From 'Nostoc azollae' 0708 (lineage in GTDB: Bacteria; Cyanobacteriota; Cyanobacteriia; Cyanobacteriales; Nostocaceae), in contig NC_014248.1 of assembly GCF_000196515.1 (NCBI RefSeq), positions 977,501 to 1,041,500 on the forward strand: a stretch of 64,000 nt of DNA, given 5' to 3'. The notes below the pieces were generated by a model. It was given only the letters and a program-made list of their open reading frames with translations. It searched no databases and was not told the DNA's origin. Positions 1 to 11,820 of the stretch are shown in pieces; position 1 is the first letter of the stretch, and each line of letters begins with the position of its first letter. The position numbers and the translations under genes were made by a program.

Positions 1-1252
<1,252 letters not shown>

Positions 1253-1573
1253 CTTTTCCATTGGTTCGACTTGCATTCACTTTCATTCTCATCGAATGTC
1301 TATGTCTGCCTGCTTTTTTTCGCGTTACTATGCAGTTTTCAAGGTTCTGACTGGAACTTCACCCAGCAGTCTGTACTATCTCTCTAGCTACAGTTGCTGA
1401 ACTTTTTCCATATTTTTTCTGTTTTTTCCATTGCTACTTATGAACCAAACCAAACCAAGATAATACTTTGAAAGTTTTCAACCAATCTCCACCGACCTAG
1501 GATAGACCAATTCAGAATCTAATTACAGAATAACAGAATGTGTTCGATTTCTAAATGGATTAGGTCTCCCTAA
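1253..1573 (-). other. 16S-23S internal transcribed spacer without tRNA genes
   Basis: About 320 bp separate the 3' end of 16S from the 5' end of 23S. No tRNA-Ile or tRNA-Ala cloverleaf is visible, so this is the tRNA-less spacer type that some Nostocales operons carry. Just after 16S the minus strand begins GACCTA and returns with TAGGTC about 65 nt later, which matches the basal D1-D1' helix of cyanobacterial spacers. Nearer 23S it contains GAACCTTGAAAACTGCATAG, a boxA/D4-like segment (1330-1350). Confidence 0.9.
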
Positions 1574-3062
<1,489 letters not shown>

Positions 3063-3230
3063 GGTAAGTTTGTTTTTTAGCTCTCTTGACCAATTTTTAC
3101 AACCACGGTCAGGTTATTTTCTTTACTGACGCTATTTCCTGTTGTATACTGGCTTTCAAACTATAATATTTTCAAGGTTCGGTAGTCCCTCCGAGTCCGC
3201 TCTTTGGCGCTCTCTCTTTGGCACTTATTC

Positions 3231-3259
3231 AATATATCGAACCTATCTTTTAATGTCAA
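3231..3259 (-). promoter_or_regulatory. Promoter of the rRNA operon
   Basis: On the minus strand TTGACA (3254-3259) and TATATT (3231-3236) are separated by exactly 17 bp, a near-consensus sigma-70 promoter facing the 16S gene. It would give a leader of roughly 160 nt. That leader carries GAACCTTGAAAA (about 3169-3180), which recurs in the 16S-23S spacer and is likely a boxA-type antitermination or processing site. No experimental start site is known from the sequence alone. Confidence 0.75.
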
Positions 3260-3370
3260 CTACTTTCACTAACTTTTTTTCACCTATTTTTTTCAGGCTT
3301 CAAAACTGCTCAGAATGCTGGGTTTAGGCAACAATGGTTTATGCATTTTTGACTCAAGGAAGAGTAGATA

Positions 3371-4249
3371 GTGAATTTTCAGTCAGTAATAGCGGTTTTA
3401 CATCAGTTCTGGGGTGAGCGTGGTTGCTTGATTGCTCAACCTTATGACATAGAGAAGGGAGCAGGCACTAAGAATCCCCATAGTTTTTTAAGGGCTTTGG
3501 GGCCGGAACCTTGGGCTGTGGCTTATGTTGAACCTTGTCGTCGTCCGACTGATGGGCGTTATGGGGAAAACCCTAATCGGTTTCAACATTATTATCAGTA
3601 TCAAGTTCTGATTAAACCTTCACCAGATCATATCCAAGATGTTTATCTTGATTCTTTAAGGGCTTTGGGTATTCGTCCAGAAGATCATGATGTTCGGTTT
3701 GTGGAAGATAATTGGGAAGATGCAACGGTGGGGGCTTGGGGTACTGGTTGGGAAGTGTGGTTGGATGGGATGGAAATTACTCAGTTTACCTATTTCCAAC
3801 AGTGTGGGGGTATTGATTGCCGTCCAGTGTCAATTGAGATTACTTATGGGTTAGAGCGACTGGCTATGTACCTCCAGGAGGTGGAAGCCATTACTAAGAT
3901 TCGCTGGACGGATAATATTACTTATGGGGATGTTCATCTTCAGGGTGAGATTGAGCAATGTACTTACAACTTTGAAGCGTCGAATCCTGAGATGTTGCTG
4001 ACACTATTTAATATATATGAGCAGGAGGCTACTCAGTTAATGGAAAGAAGACTAGTTTTACCTAGCTTGGACTATGTGATTAAGTGTTCCCATACGTTTA
4101 ATTTACTAGATGCACGAGGTGTAATATCCGTGACGGAACGCACTCTCTACATTACTAGGATTCGACATTTGGCGAGGAAAGTTGCTCATTTATATGTTGA
4201 GCAAAGGGAGAAGTTGGGTTTCCCATTGCTTAAAAATGCCGTAAGTTGA
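3371..4249 (+). CDS. glyQ: Glycyl-tRNA synthetase alpha subunit
   Basis: A 292-residue protein that matches the alpha chain of the bacterial alpha2-beta2 glycyl-tRNA synthetase along its whole length. This subunit holds the class II catalytic core that activates glycine and charges tRNA-Gly. The conserved N-terminus ([20 protein letters not shown]), the segment [17 protein letters not shown] and TYFQQCGG are all present. The start is GTG at 3371, preceded by AAGGA about 12 nt upstream; no ATG fits the family N-terminus better. It stands alone: the beta subunit (glyS) is not adjacent, as is usual in cyanobacteria. It diverges from the rRNA operon. Confidence 0.97.
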   Translation: MNFQSVIAVLHQFWGERGCLIAQPYDIEKGAGTKNPHSFLRALGPEPWAVAYVEPCRRPTDGRYGENPNRFQHYYQYQVLIKPSPDHIQDVYLDSLRALGIRPEDHDVRFVEDNWEDATVGAWGTGWEVWLDGMEITQFTYFQQCGGIDCRPVSIEITYGLERLAMYLQEVEAITKIRWTDNITYGDVHLQGEIEQCTYNFEASNPEMLLTLFNIYEQEATQLMERRLVLPSLDYVIKCSHTFNLLDARGVISVTERTLYITRIRHLARKVAHLYVEQREKLGFPLLKNAVS

Positions 4250-4492
4250 AAAATAGGTATTAAATTTTTAACCCCCCCAGCTTGGCTACCGTATACAGAC
4301 AAGTCTTACCTGTCTTCTTCTGAGCCTATTTCGCCCCCTAAATCCTAGGGGGATTTATAAAATTCCTGTTTTCCCAGAATTGAGGGTTAGGGGGTGATTT
4401 GGTGAGGGCTTGGCTAAATTCGATTACTTGTGTTTACACTTTAGCCTGCTTGGGGGATCTTGGTTTACGGTACAAACATTGCTGTGTGTTAG

Positions 4493-5143
4493 ATGATAAA
4501 TTTCACTGAAACTTTACAACCTATTGCAGCTTGGTTCAGTGCTTTAGGTCTTCGTGAAGGAATTGTGCATTGAGGACATCCTGTGATGATGGGAATTATG
4601 GTTTTTGTCGTGGGTAGTTTTGTGGGTGTGGCAGGTTGGCAAGGAAAACTGCTGGAAGATAAAAATAAAGATACTGATGTTAAAAGTGGAAATGCCCATC
4701 ATCAGATATACTGCAAACGGGTGAAACTTGGACTTATGTCATACTGATAGCGGAGGCTGGCGTGAGCCATGGCTAACGTAGTGCAGTGAAGTATCTCCGA
4801 GATTCTTCACTATCTCTTTCAGAGAGGCTCCGCGAACGTTTACAATGACACTTTTAAACCGCTTTTAGTATAGCACCTTGGTTATTTATTTTTTTGGCAG
4901 GTGGCTATACAGGGTGGTGTATTGTCCTTGGTGATGCAGCATCAGCCACTTTTTGAAAGCCCTCAGTTTTGGACTGGTTCAATTGTGCTGTTATTGCTCT
5001 TTGTTAATGGTGCAATTTCTCTAAGTGGATTTTTCGGAGATAAAGCAGGACTACGTGTAGTTCATGCTTATTTAGAAAGTACAGCACTTTTGATTTCGTT
5101 GGTTCATGCTGTCTTAGCATTTAACCTGGGTATATCTTTGTAA
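4493..5143 (+). pseudogene. DUF4079 membrane protein, broken
   Basis: Remnant of a cyanobacterial DUF4079 multi-span membrane protein. The first part reads from ATG 4493 (MINFTETLQPIAAWFSALG), but a TGA at 4571-4573 replaces the Trp expected in a VHWGHP-like motif. The frame continues (GHPVMMGIMVFVVGSFVGV) until a foreign segment of about 125 bp interrupts it near 4745. The 3' part (AGGYTG..., then GGVLSLVMQHQPLFESPQFW) is recovered after the insert with one extra G near 4909. Three independent lesions make it non-functional. The open frame at 4901-5143 is only its tail. Confidence 0.8.
4745..4868. repeat. Short interspersed repeat inserted in the DUF4079 gene
   Basis: About 125 bp that do not belong to the surrounding coding sequence. 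The segment contains GAGATTCTTCACT and ends near AATGACACT, a motif style common in dispersed Nostoc repeats, and it is more GC-rich than its flanks. The exact ends are uncertain by several bases because the host gene is itself mutated. Confidence 0.5.
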
Positions 5144-5202
5144 AGTTGGTATTATCAGGGCGGATAAGTAGGGCAGAATGAAGGTTAACTTTTTTTGATT
5201 TT

Positions 5203-5233
5203 GTTGGGTTAAGCGACAGCGCAACCCAACCTA
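5203..5233. repeat. REP-like inverted repeat GTTGGGTT...AACCCAAC
   Basis: GTTGGGTT (5203-5210) pairs with AACCCAAC (5223-5230) and is followed by CTAT. A close relative occurs at 47351-47378 (GTTGGGTT...AACCCAAC then CTAC), also just outside a gene end. This is a dispersed palindromic family in this genome. An AT-dinucleotide tract lies next to it at 5254-5291. Confidence 0.6.
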
Positions 5234-5326
5234 TATTTTTACCGAACTGGATTTATATATATATATATAAATTTGGTTATATATATATAATGAACTGGGG
5301 CTGGGTGCTTTGGCTATTGAAGTTTT

Positions 5327-7705
5327 ATGATGCAGAGTAGTAGCGTTATTATTTGTCTTGCCTATATTTTAGGGTTGCTGTTTACAGCGGTTCCTTGGGG
5401 TGGTATATGGGTTTTGGTGCTAGGAATATTAGCCGCAGTTCTATTTCGTGCAATTTATATTGGTTTGCGTAAATTTGCTCAGAAACGAGAAAAGTCCATT
5501 ACCAAAGGTAAGGCTGGGGCTAATGTTACGCTAACTACTCCTGATCCTAGAGTATGGCTAATAGCTGGCTTAGTGGGCTTGTTGGCAACTCTGTATTTTC
5601 AATTGCGAGTACCTCAACCAGGAGAAAAAGATATTAGTCAGTTTATTTCTAGTGAAGATAATAGTAATCAAGAACGATTGGTAATCGTGCGTGGCGAAGT
5701 TGCAAGTACTCCCCGTTTAACTCGCAGTCAGAGGGGTCAATTTTGGCTGGAAGCAACGCAGCTAGATGAGGTTAAAAATGATAAGGGACCGGCAAGTTTA
5801 CCAAAGGGGGTGACGGGTAAACTTTATGTGACTGTGCCTATACTTCAAGCTACTGGTTTATATCCTAGTCAAGAAATTGCTGTGACTGGGATGTTGTATA
5901 AGCCAAAAGCTGCATCAAACCCTGGTGCTTTTGATTTTCAGAAGTATCTAAAGCAGGAAGGTACTTTTGCTGGTTTGATTGGTAAACAGATCAATTTTAT
6001 TGATGAAGAGAAGAAATGGGGATGGTGGCAGGTTAGGGAAACAATTATAAGATCGCAAGTTCGTTGGTTGGGTGTTCCTGAAGGTCTGCTGGTCAGTGCG
6101 ATGGTTTTGGGTAGTAAGGCTGTAGATTTACCTTATGATATCCGTGATTTATTTGTGAAGGTGGGTTTAGCTCATGCTTTAGCTGCTTCGGGATTTCAAA
6201 CTTCTCTAATTTTGGGTGTAATTTTACAATTAACCAAACGTGAAAAAAAGGCTACTCAAATTATTCTGGGTGTTTTGGGTTTAATCACTTTTTTGTTTTT
6301 GGCGGCGTTTCAAGCTGCTGTAGTTAGAGCAGTAATTATGGGTTTTGCTGCTTTGGTTGGTTTGGCTTTGGAAAGGAAAGTTCAACAACTTGGATCTTTG
6401 TTGTTGGCTGCTACATTGTTATTGTTATTTAATCCTCTTTGGATTTGGGATTTAGGTTTTCAATTAAGTTTTTTGGCAACTTTAGCATTAATTGTTACAG
6501 CTACACCGATCACTCAACGTTTGGATTGGATACCACCTGCGATCGCTTCTTTAATTTCTGTTCCCCTAGCTGCCACGATTTGGACTGTGCCTCTACTGTT
6601 ACAGATTTTTAGTGTGGTCGCAGTTTACAGCGTACCATTAAGCATTATCACTACACTATTGATTTCTATTGTTAGTATCGGTTCCATGATCAGCAGTTTA
6701 GTAAGTTTAATTGTGCCAGACTTAGGCAGCACTTTAGCGAGTTTTTTATATTATCCAACACATTGGTTAATTCAATTAGTAGATTTTTCTGCTAGTCTTC
6801 CAGGCAGTTCTGTTGCAGTGGGTAGTATATCTACTGAGCAGATGGTGGTAATTTATGGTTTAATTATATCTACTTGTATGGTGCGTTGGTGGCAGCAGAG
6901 ATGGTGGTTTGCTGGTTTAATTGCTATTGTTTTAGTTATAATTCCTGTTTGGCATTCTGCCAATAGTTTATTGCTAATTACATTACTTGCCACTGATAAA
7001 GAACCTGTTCTAGTAATTCAAGATAAGGGGCAAGTAACTCTGATTAATAGTGGTGATGAAGGAACAGGACGTTTTACTATTTTACCCTTTCTACAACAAC
7101 AGGGTGTGAATAAAATTGATTGGGCTGTTTCTAGTAAGTTTTTAGCTAATGAAAGTGATGCCTGGTTAGAAATTCTGGAGAGTTTGCCTATCAATAATTT
7201 TTATGCCTATGCCTCCCAGTTAGGAAATAATATTGAAACTCAAGCAATTCAAGAAAAATTGCAAAAGCGCCAAGGCATTTACCAACCTTTATCACTCGGT
7301 CAAACTGTAAATAATGGTTCAACTACTGCTCAATTTGTTAATGACCAATTACCCATTTTACGGTTGCAAATTTTTGGTCAGAATTGGTTGCTAATAGGTA
7401 GTGTCAAGTCTCAACAAATAGAAGAACTAATTAGAACTGGCGGTTTATCTAGTCCAGAGGTGCTTTGGTGTCCATCAGAATCTTTGCAGGATTTGGTTTT
7501 AGCATTGAAACCACAGGTGGCGATCGCTAATCGTTCTGTAGGTATCACATCTGCAAATAATCTTCACAACAAAACTTTATCGGCTTTAAGTAAAGGAAAG
7601 ACTAAACTGTTCTTTACAGGCAGCGATGGTGCTATTCAATGGACACCTGATGGTGACTTTGAAACTTTCATCCAAGTTACAGAAAATAAATCTTCGAGTT
7701 TCTAG
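5327..7705 (+). CDS. comEC: ComEC/Rec2-family DNA uptake channel protein
   Basis: A 792-residue protein with the ComEC architecture: an N-terminal DUF4131 part with two early membrane spans, a large hydrophobic competence domain (about residues 240-540, starting near LFVKVGLAHALAASGFQTSL), and a C-terminal domain related to metallo-beta-lactamases. ComEC forms the inner-membrane pore for single-stranded DNA during natural transformation. The C-terminal domain lacks the HxHxDH metal site: the matching segment reads DWAVSSKFLANESDAW, so it is probably not a nuclease. ATG 5327 is immediately followed by a second ATG, and either could start. No com partners are adjacent. Confidence 0.9.
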   Translation: MMQSSSVIICLAYILGLLFTAVPWGGIWVLVLGILAAVLFRAIYIGLRKFAQKREKSITKGKAGANVTLTTPDPRVWLIAGLVGLLATLYFQLRVPQPGEKDISQFISSEDNSNQERLVIVRGEVASTPRLTRSQRGQFWLEATQLDEVKNDKGPASLPKGVTGKLYVTVPILQATGLYPSQEIAVTGMLYKPKAASNPGAFDFQKYLKQEGTFAGLIGKQINFIDEEKKWGWWQVRETIIRSQVRWLGVPEGLLVSAMVLGSKAVDLPYDIRDLFVKVGLAHALAASGFQTSLILGVILQLTKREKKATQIILGVLGLITFLFLAAFQAAVVRAVIMGFAALVGLALERKVQQLGSLLLAATLLLLFNPLWIWDLGFQLSFLATLALIVTATPITQRLDWIPPAIASLISVPLAATIWTVPLLLQIFSVVAVYSVPLSIITTLLISIVSIGSMISSLVSLIVPDLGSTLASFLYYPTHWLIQLVDFSASLPGSSVAVGSISTEQMVVIYGLIISTCMVRWWQQRWWFAGLIAIVLVIIPVWHSANSLLLITLLATDKEPVLVIQDKGQVTLINSGDEGTGRFTILPFLQQQGVNKIDWAVSSKFLANESDAWLEILESLPINNFYAYASQLGNNIETQAIQEKLQKRQGIYQPLSLGQTVNNGSTTAQFVNDQLPILRLQIFGQNWLLIGSVKSQQIEELIRTGGLSSPEVLWCPSESLQDLVLALKPQVAIANRSVGITSANNLHNKTLSALSKGKTKLFFTGSDGAIQWTPDGDFETFIQVTENKSSSF

Positions 7706-7808
7706 CAAGTTTGCCAACAGCGATCGCTTGTTTGATATAAATGCTATAATTGGAAAGAGGATAAAATAAAATCTCCCGTATTAACTACAATTAGTGAATA
7801 ATATGGTT

Positions 7809-7893
7809 GGAGAGGTGTCCGAGTGGTTGATGGTGACGCACTCGAAATGCGTTTTGGGGTAACTCAACGGGGGTTCGAATCCCCCCCTCTCCG
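7809..7893 (+). tRNA. tRNA-Ser (anticodon CGA)
   Basis: An 85-nt type II tRNA. The acceptor stem is GGAGAGG with CCTCTCC and discriminator G. The anticodon stem ACGCA/TGCGT encloses the loop CTCGAAA (anticodon CGA). A long variable arm and the GTTCGAATC T-loop are present. CCA is not encoded. Confidence 0.96.
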
Positions 7894-8057
7894 TTTAAAG
7901 AATTAAGGTAAGCATTCAGCTAATGGCTAACGGCACGCTACGCGAACAGCCATCACTAGTCAGCTTTTTCAGACTAACGCCGAAAATACCTATTTGATAA
8001 TTAACCTATTTCTCAAACATTCTGACTCCTGACTCCTGAGACCTGAATTTCTACGAA

Positions 8058-8501
8058 TTAACTAGGAACTGTTTCTCTCCACAGTTCTCGCAAAGCTGGT
8101 GGTATCATGTGAATAACATCTTCAATTTCTCCTTGGGAAACCCGTTAAGCCATAATTTTGAAGACAGCACGTACCAAAGATTCAGCATCAATATCAGCGT
8201 TAATGTTGGAGAAGTAATGACGGATATGGTTCAAAAATTCTTCCTTGGTCCGGTCTTTAGTAGGTCTTGCCGCTGGTCGCCAATTTTCGTAGTAAAATCC
8301 ACCTAATAAAATCGGTAACTGCGCTTCTAAATGAGCAGCTTCTTCTACAGTGAAGCGATCGAGTAATGCGTGTAACGTCGCTCTCAATCCTTGCAAAACT
8401 TGGTGTTTATCTTCCCAACCCAATTCTTCTCCCAACTCATTGACCCAAGGAACTGTTTTTTGTAAAGTAGCATCAAAGATATCTAATCCTGTCGTAGTCA
8501 T
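8058..8501 (-). pseudogene. DUF2267 protein with a premature stop
   Basis: The frame from ATG 8501 encodes 118 residues of a DUF2267 protein and stops at TAA 8145-8147. The same frame continues without further lesions as RVSQGEIEDVIHMIPPALRE to a second stop at 8058. That is the normal family C-terminus, and the full length (about 147 codons) matches usual DUF2267 proteins. The gene therefore carries one nonsense mutation about 30 codons before its end. The 118-residue product might still fold, so it could be a truncated gene rather than a dead one. The role of DUF2267 proteins is unknown. Confidence 0.75.
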
Positions 8502-8692
8502 AATTATTTCTCCTCTAGCACAGCACTATAAATAAATAGTGTTTTAAATCTAAAGAATCTATTAATTATTTATTACTTCAGCTCATAATAAGGCTGAATA
8601 CTTATCAACTTCTAGCTAGCTAATGAAGTTAGATTTTATATCTATTCCTCTCTCTATGAGGAGATGAGATTAAGAGTATCTCTCGACCTTAA

Positions 8693-8857
8693 TAGACCTA
8701 TTGCAAAATTATTTCTTATGATAGACAGTTTTGGATTTTATGTATTTTTGGTGTTCTTTGCGCTCGCTAATTGAAACATAACCTTGTAACTCTAACTTTT
8801 GGCTAAAACAAAAGTAATACTCTAATATAACATAAAATTAATTCTTCAATAGGTCTA
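8693..8857. mobile_element. Candidate MITE with TAGACCTATTG termini
   Basis: A 165-bp AT-rich segment bounded by the perfect 11-bp inverted repeat TAGACCTATTG (8693-8703) and CAATAGGTCTA (8847-8857). The match extends with mismatches into the next few bases. It carries no open frame and lies between two pseudogenes. TA or AATA lies at both ends and could be a target duplication. Confidence 0.5.
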
Positions 8858-8963
8858 ATACAAAACTTCTGCTAATCATTTGCATTTAGTTTTCTGAGTG
8901 TTTGCTTTTGTTTGGGTATTAGTTTAGGAGTAACTATCAAATTTGGAAAGATACAGCAATCAG

Positions 8964-9960
8964 ATGCTGCTTGCTGGGACAGAGATTCCTCTATTTACTC
9001 CCGATTCTCCTGTCCCCAGTTTAGGTGATGAAGAACAAACAATCACAATAAAGGCCGTTGGGGATATCATTCCTGGTACAAATTTTCCTAACTTATAGAT
9101 TGCCACAAAATCCCAACCAGCTATTACCAGAGGCTGTCAGAACCTACTTACAAGGATCAGATATTTTATCTGGTAATTTTGAAATTCGCTTTTCGTTCAC
9201 CACCTGCGTATGCTCAACTATTCGCCGAAGTTGGTATTGATGTCTTGAAGATAAGCAACAACCACAGAATGGATTTTGGTGCAGTTCAGTTTACAGATAC
9301 AATCAAAAAAGAGGCTAAGGGGATAAAAATATTAGGGCATAAAAATTAAATTCTCTATTTAGAATATAATCAAATAACAATTGATATAATTGTCTTCAGA
9401 ACTTATGGACTGAATTGTACAGTCCATAACTTAGAAACAGCCAAATCCCTGGTAAAAAAGCCGAAAGATAACGCCAAAGTGGTCATTGTTTCCATGCAAA
9501 TAGGAGCATAAAGAACTGCTGCTTTGCACGTAGAGGTAATTCCTGAAAATTTGCGCGAACAATGATTGATACAGCAGCAGATTTAGTTTCATAACATGGA
9601 CATCATATTCCCAGAGTGATGGAACTTTACAAAGGAAAAGTCATTGCTTATTGACTAGGAAACTTTTTAGGATATCGAACTTTAGCGACCAATACTCAAA
9701 AGGGTTACTCAATGATTTCAGATGACAAAATCAACTCAGAAGGTAATTTAGTATCTGGTAAAATTATCCCCATTCATTTATATCTGTAAGGTATTCCAAA
9801 AGTTGATCAATATTTTCGGACTGTAGGACTATTATGTCATTTAAACAATCATGATTTACCTGATAGTCCGCTAGAGATTAATCAAAAGCAAGAAATTGTG
9901 ATGTTGAATCAAAAACAAAATTACAGCCGAGTTCAAGAGTCAATCCCTTTGGGAAATTAA
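8964..9960 (+). pseudogene. CapA-family (poly-gamma-glutamate synthesis type) protein, heavily decayed
   Basis: Pieces in several frames assemble into a CapA-like metallophosphatase: AVGDIIPGTNFPN, then YRLPQNPNQLLPEAVRTYLQ, PPAYAQLFAEVGIDVLKISN, NHRMDFGAVQFTD and GHHIPRVMELYKGKVIAY. The motif ISNNH belongs to the family. At least three frameshifts and several stops lie between 9090 and 9800. The first frameshift falls right after GTNFPN near 9093. The start is approximate. Non-functional. Confidence 0.75.
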
Positions 9961-10029
9961 AAATAGTGTTATAACTTCTTAACCTATCTTGAACTCCTAC
10001 TTGTTTACGAATAGCTTTTTCAGCAAAGC

Positions 10030-11691
10030 CTAATTACTCTGATCTTCTGATTTCTCCTCTTTTGAGGATTGGTTATCGGTAGACGAATTTGATTTTGTGT
10101 CTTCGGTTGGTACAACCACAGCAGAAGAATCTGTACTCTTAGATTCCTTTGCTGGTGCTGGAGGTATGACGACAGAATTTTCAGGTGGTGATGCTTCTGG
10201 GATGACTACAGAATTATCTGGTTTTGTCCGTTGGGGTGAATCAGAATTGTGACTAGAAGCGGGTGGGATATTTTCTGAGGATGGTGTGGAGATAACAGGA
10301 GGAGATGATTTGGCTTCCCGCAGTTTCTCACTTAAGGATGGTGTGGGAGTAACAACAGGTGTGGATATGGTACGCTTAGTTTTGCGGGGTAAAGATTCTG
10401 AAGAATTATCTTGAGATTGTTGAGGAAAGTTTTCTGGAGAAATACTATCACTTGTCGGAGTTGCTTCTGGATAAATCCGACGATTGCGTCTGCGTCGTTC
10501 AGAAGTGGACAATGATGCAGCAGACTCATGGGAAGAGGAAGTTTGATTTGCTTGATTTTCAGGAGAATGTGTACCCTCAACCACAGGTTCTGGAGTACTG
10601 GTAAATTCTGGAGTGGATTCTTCAGAAAGGGGGTTAGGCGCTTGTAACTGAGACCTAGGTAATATACTAGTCATGCTAAACCCTACTGTACTAGCAACGA
10701 AGACTACACCAATGCTTGCTAATACCTTGGCCAGTGCTAATTTTCTGGGCGGAGTTGTAACTGTCTCCACTGGTGATAATATGGTGTTGGGACCAGTTTG
10801 TTTAAAGCTATTTTCTGACTCTTGGGTAGATAAATCAATGGTTGGTGCTGGTTGAGTTGGTAATGATAGTGTTATCTGAAATCCATTGCCTGGTAGTAAT
10901 TCTAGCCACTCTGCTACTGTAGTCGGACGAAAACGGGACTCTACAGCCATACCTCGCATCACTGCTTGATTAATAGATGCACTGAGATGGGGTTGTAGTT
11001 CACGGGGAGAAGGCATTGGTTGGCGCTCGCGCAATAATGATGGAATAGGAACATGTCCTGTTAACAGTGCATATAAAGTTGCTGCTAAACCATAAACATC
11101 AGTCGCTGTGGTACCTGGTGCTTGGGTCAAATATTGTTCAATAGGTGCATAACCTTCACTAACTAAACCCGTGTGAGTTTGTTTTACACCGCTGTTAAAT
11201 TCCCTGGCAATACCAAAATCAATTAGCACTACTTCCTGAGTTCCTTGGCGGAGGATGATATTATCAGGTTTGATATCTCGGTGTAGCAAACCATTATTAT
11301 GTACTACCTGTAATGCTGCCCCAATTTGCCGGATATAATGAACTGCTGTTTCTTCTGGTAATGGTATTCCCGGTAACACGAATGCTTCACCTAAAGTTTC
11401 CCCAGGAATATATTCCATCACCATGTAGGGTAGTCCATTCTCCACAAAAAAATCACTTACCCGAACAATATTAGGATAGACACAAGTGGCTAATCTTCTG
11501 GCTTCATCTTGAAATTGACGTTCAAACTTGGAAAAATCAGGATTTTGTCGCAGTCGTTCATTTATAGTCTTCATCACTACTTCCTGCCTCAAGTAATGAT
11601 GTTTTGCTTTGAACGTAATCCCAAATCCACCCCTGCCTATCTCTTGGATAATAGTATATTTTCCACTCTGTAAAATTGTGCCTGTTAACAT
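10030..11691 (-). CDS. Serine/threonine protein kinase, membrane-anchored
   Basis: A 553-residue Hanks-type kinase. The catalytic domain (about 11-270) has the glycine loop [10 protein letters not shown] (18-27), the ATP-binding Lys41 (VVMKTI), the catalytic HRDIKPDN (137-144), the DFG motif (158-160) and APIEQY in the activation segment. One membrane span follows at about 320-342. The C-terminal 200 residues are rich in Ser, Thr, Pro and Glu and look disordered. This layout is common among cyanobacterial Pkn-type kinases. ATG 11691 places the first residues directly in the family consensus. It lies 129 bp downstream of the Omp85 gene on the same strand. The targets are unknown. Confidence 0.93.
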   Translation of the reverse strand: MLTGTILQSGKYTIIQEIGRGGFGITFKAKHHYLRQEVVMKTINERLRQNPDFSKFERQFQDEARRLATCVYPNIVRVSDFFVENGLPYMVMEYIPGETLGEAFVLPGIPLPEETAVHYIRQIGAALQVVHNNGLLHRDIKPDNIILRQGTQEVVLIDFGIAREFNSGVKQTHTGLVSEGYAPIEQYLTQAPGTTATDVYGLAATLYALLTGHVPIPSLLRERQPMPSPRELQPHLSASINQAVMRGMAVESRFRPTTVAEWLELLPGNGFQITLSLPTQPAPTIDLSTQESENSFKQTGPNTILSPVETVTTPPRKLALAKVLASIGVVFVASTVGFSMTSILPRSQLQAPNPLSEESTPEFTSTPEPVVEGTHSPENQANQTSSSHESAASLSTSERRRRNRRIYPEATPTSDSISPENFPQQSQDNSSESLPRKTKRTISTPVVTPTPSLSEKLREAKSSPPVISTPSSENIPPASSHNSDSPQRTKPDNSVVIPEASPPENSVVIPPAPAKESKSTDSSAVVVPTEDTKSNSSTDNQSSKEEKSEDQSN

Positions 11692-11761
11692 AGGGAAACT
11701 TAAATCCTTACTGGGCGGTTGACACTCCGTTCAACGGTTTTGTCTTATTCATCATATAGCA

Positions 11762-11820
11762 GGAGACAAGTGACAGGTGACAGTGAACAGTAAACAGCGT
11801 TGACAGATAACTGATAACTG
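11762..11820. repeat. Short tandem heptamer-type repeats (STRR)
   Basis: A run of near-identical short units (GTGACAGGTGACAGTGAACAG, then GATAACTGATAACTG) between the kinase and Omp85 genes. Such STRR tracts are typical of heterocystous cyanobacteria. Similar tracts occur near 16885-16915, 51540-51568 and 53995-54040, and CTCCTGA units recur at 8028, 22108, 37560, 39828 and 63206. Confidence 0.7.

Noticed and set aside
11762-11820. CRISPR-like short repeats
   Set aside because: The units are 7-8 bp, tandem and without unique spacers, and no cas genes are present. They are STRR tracts.
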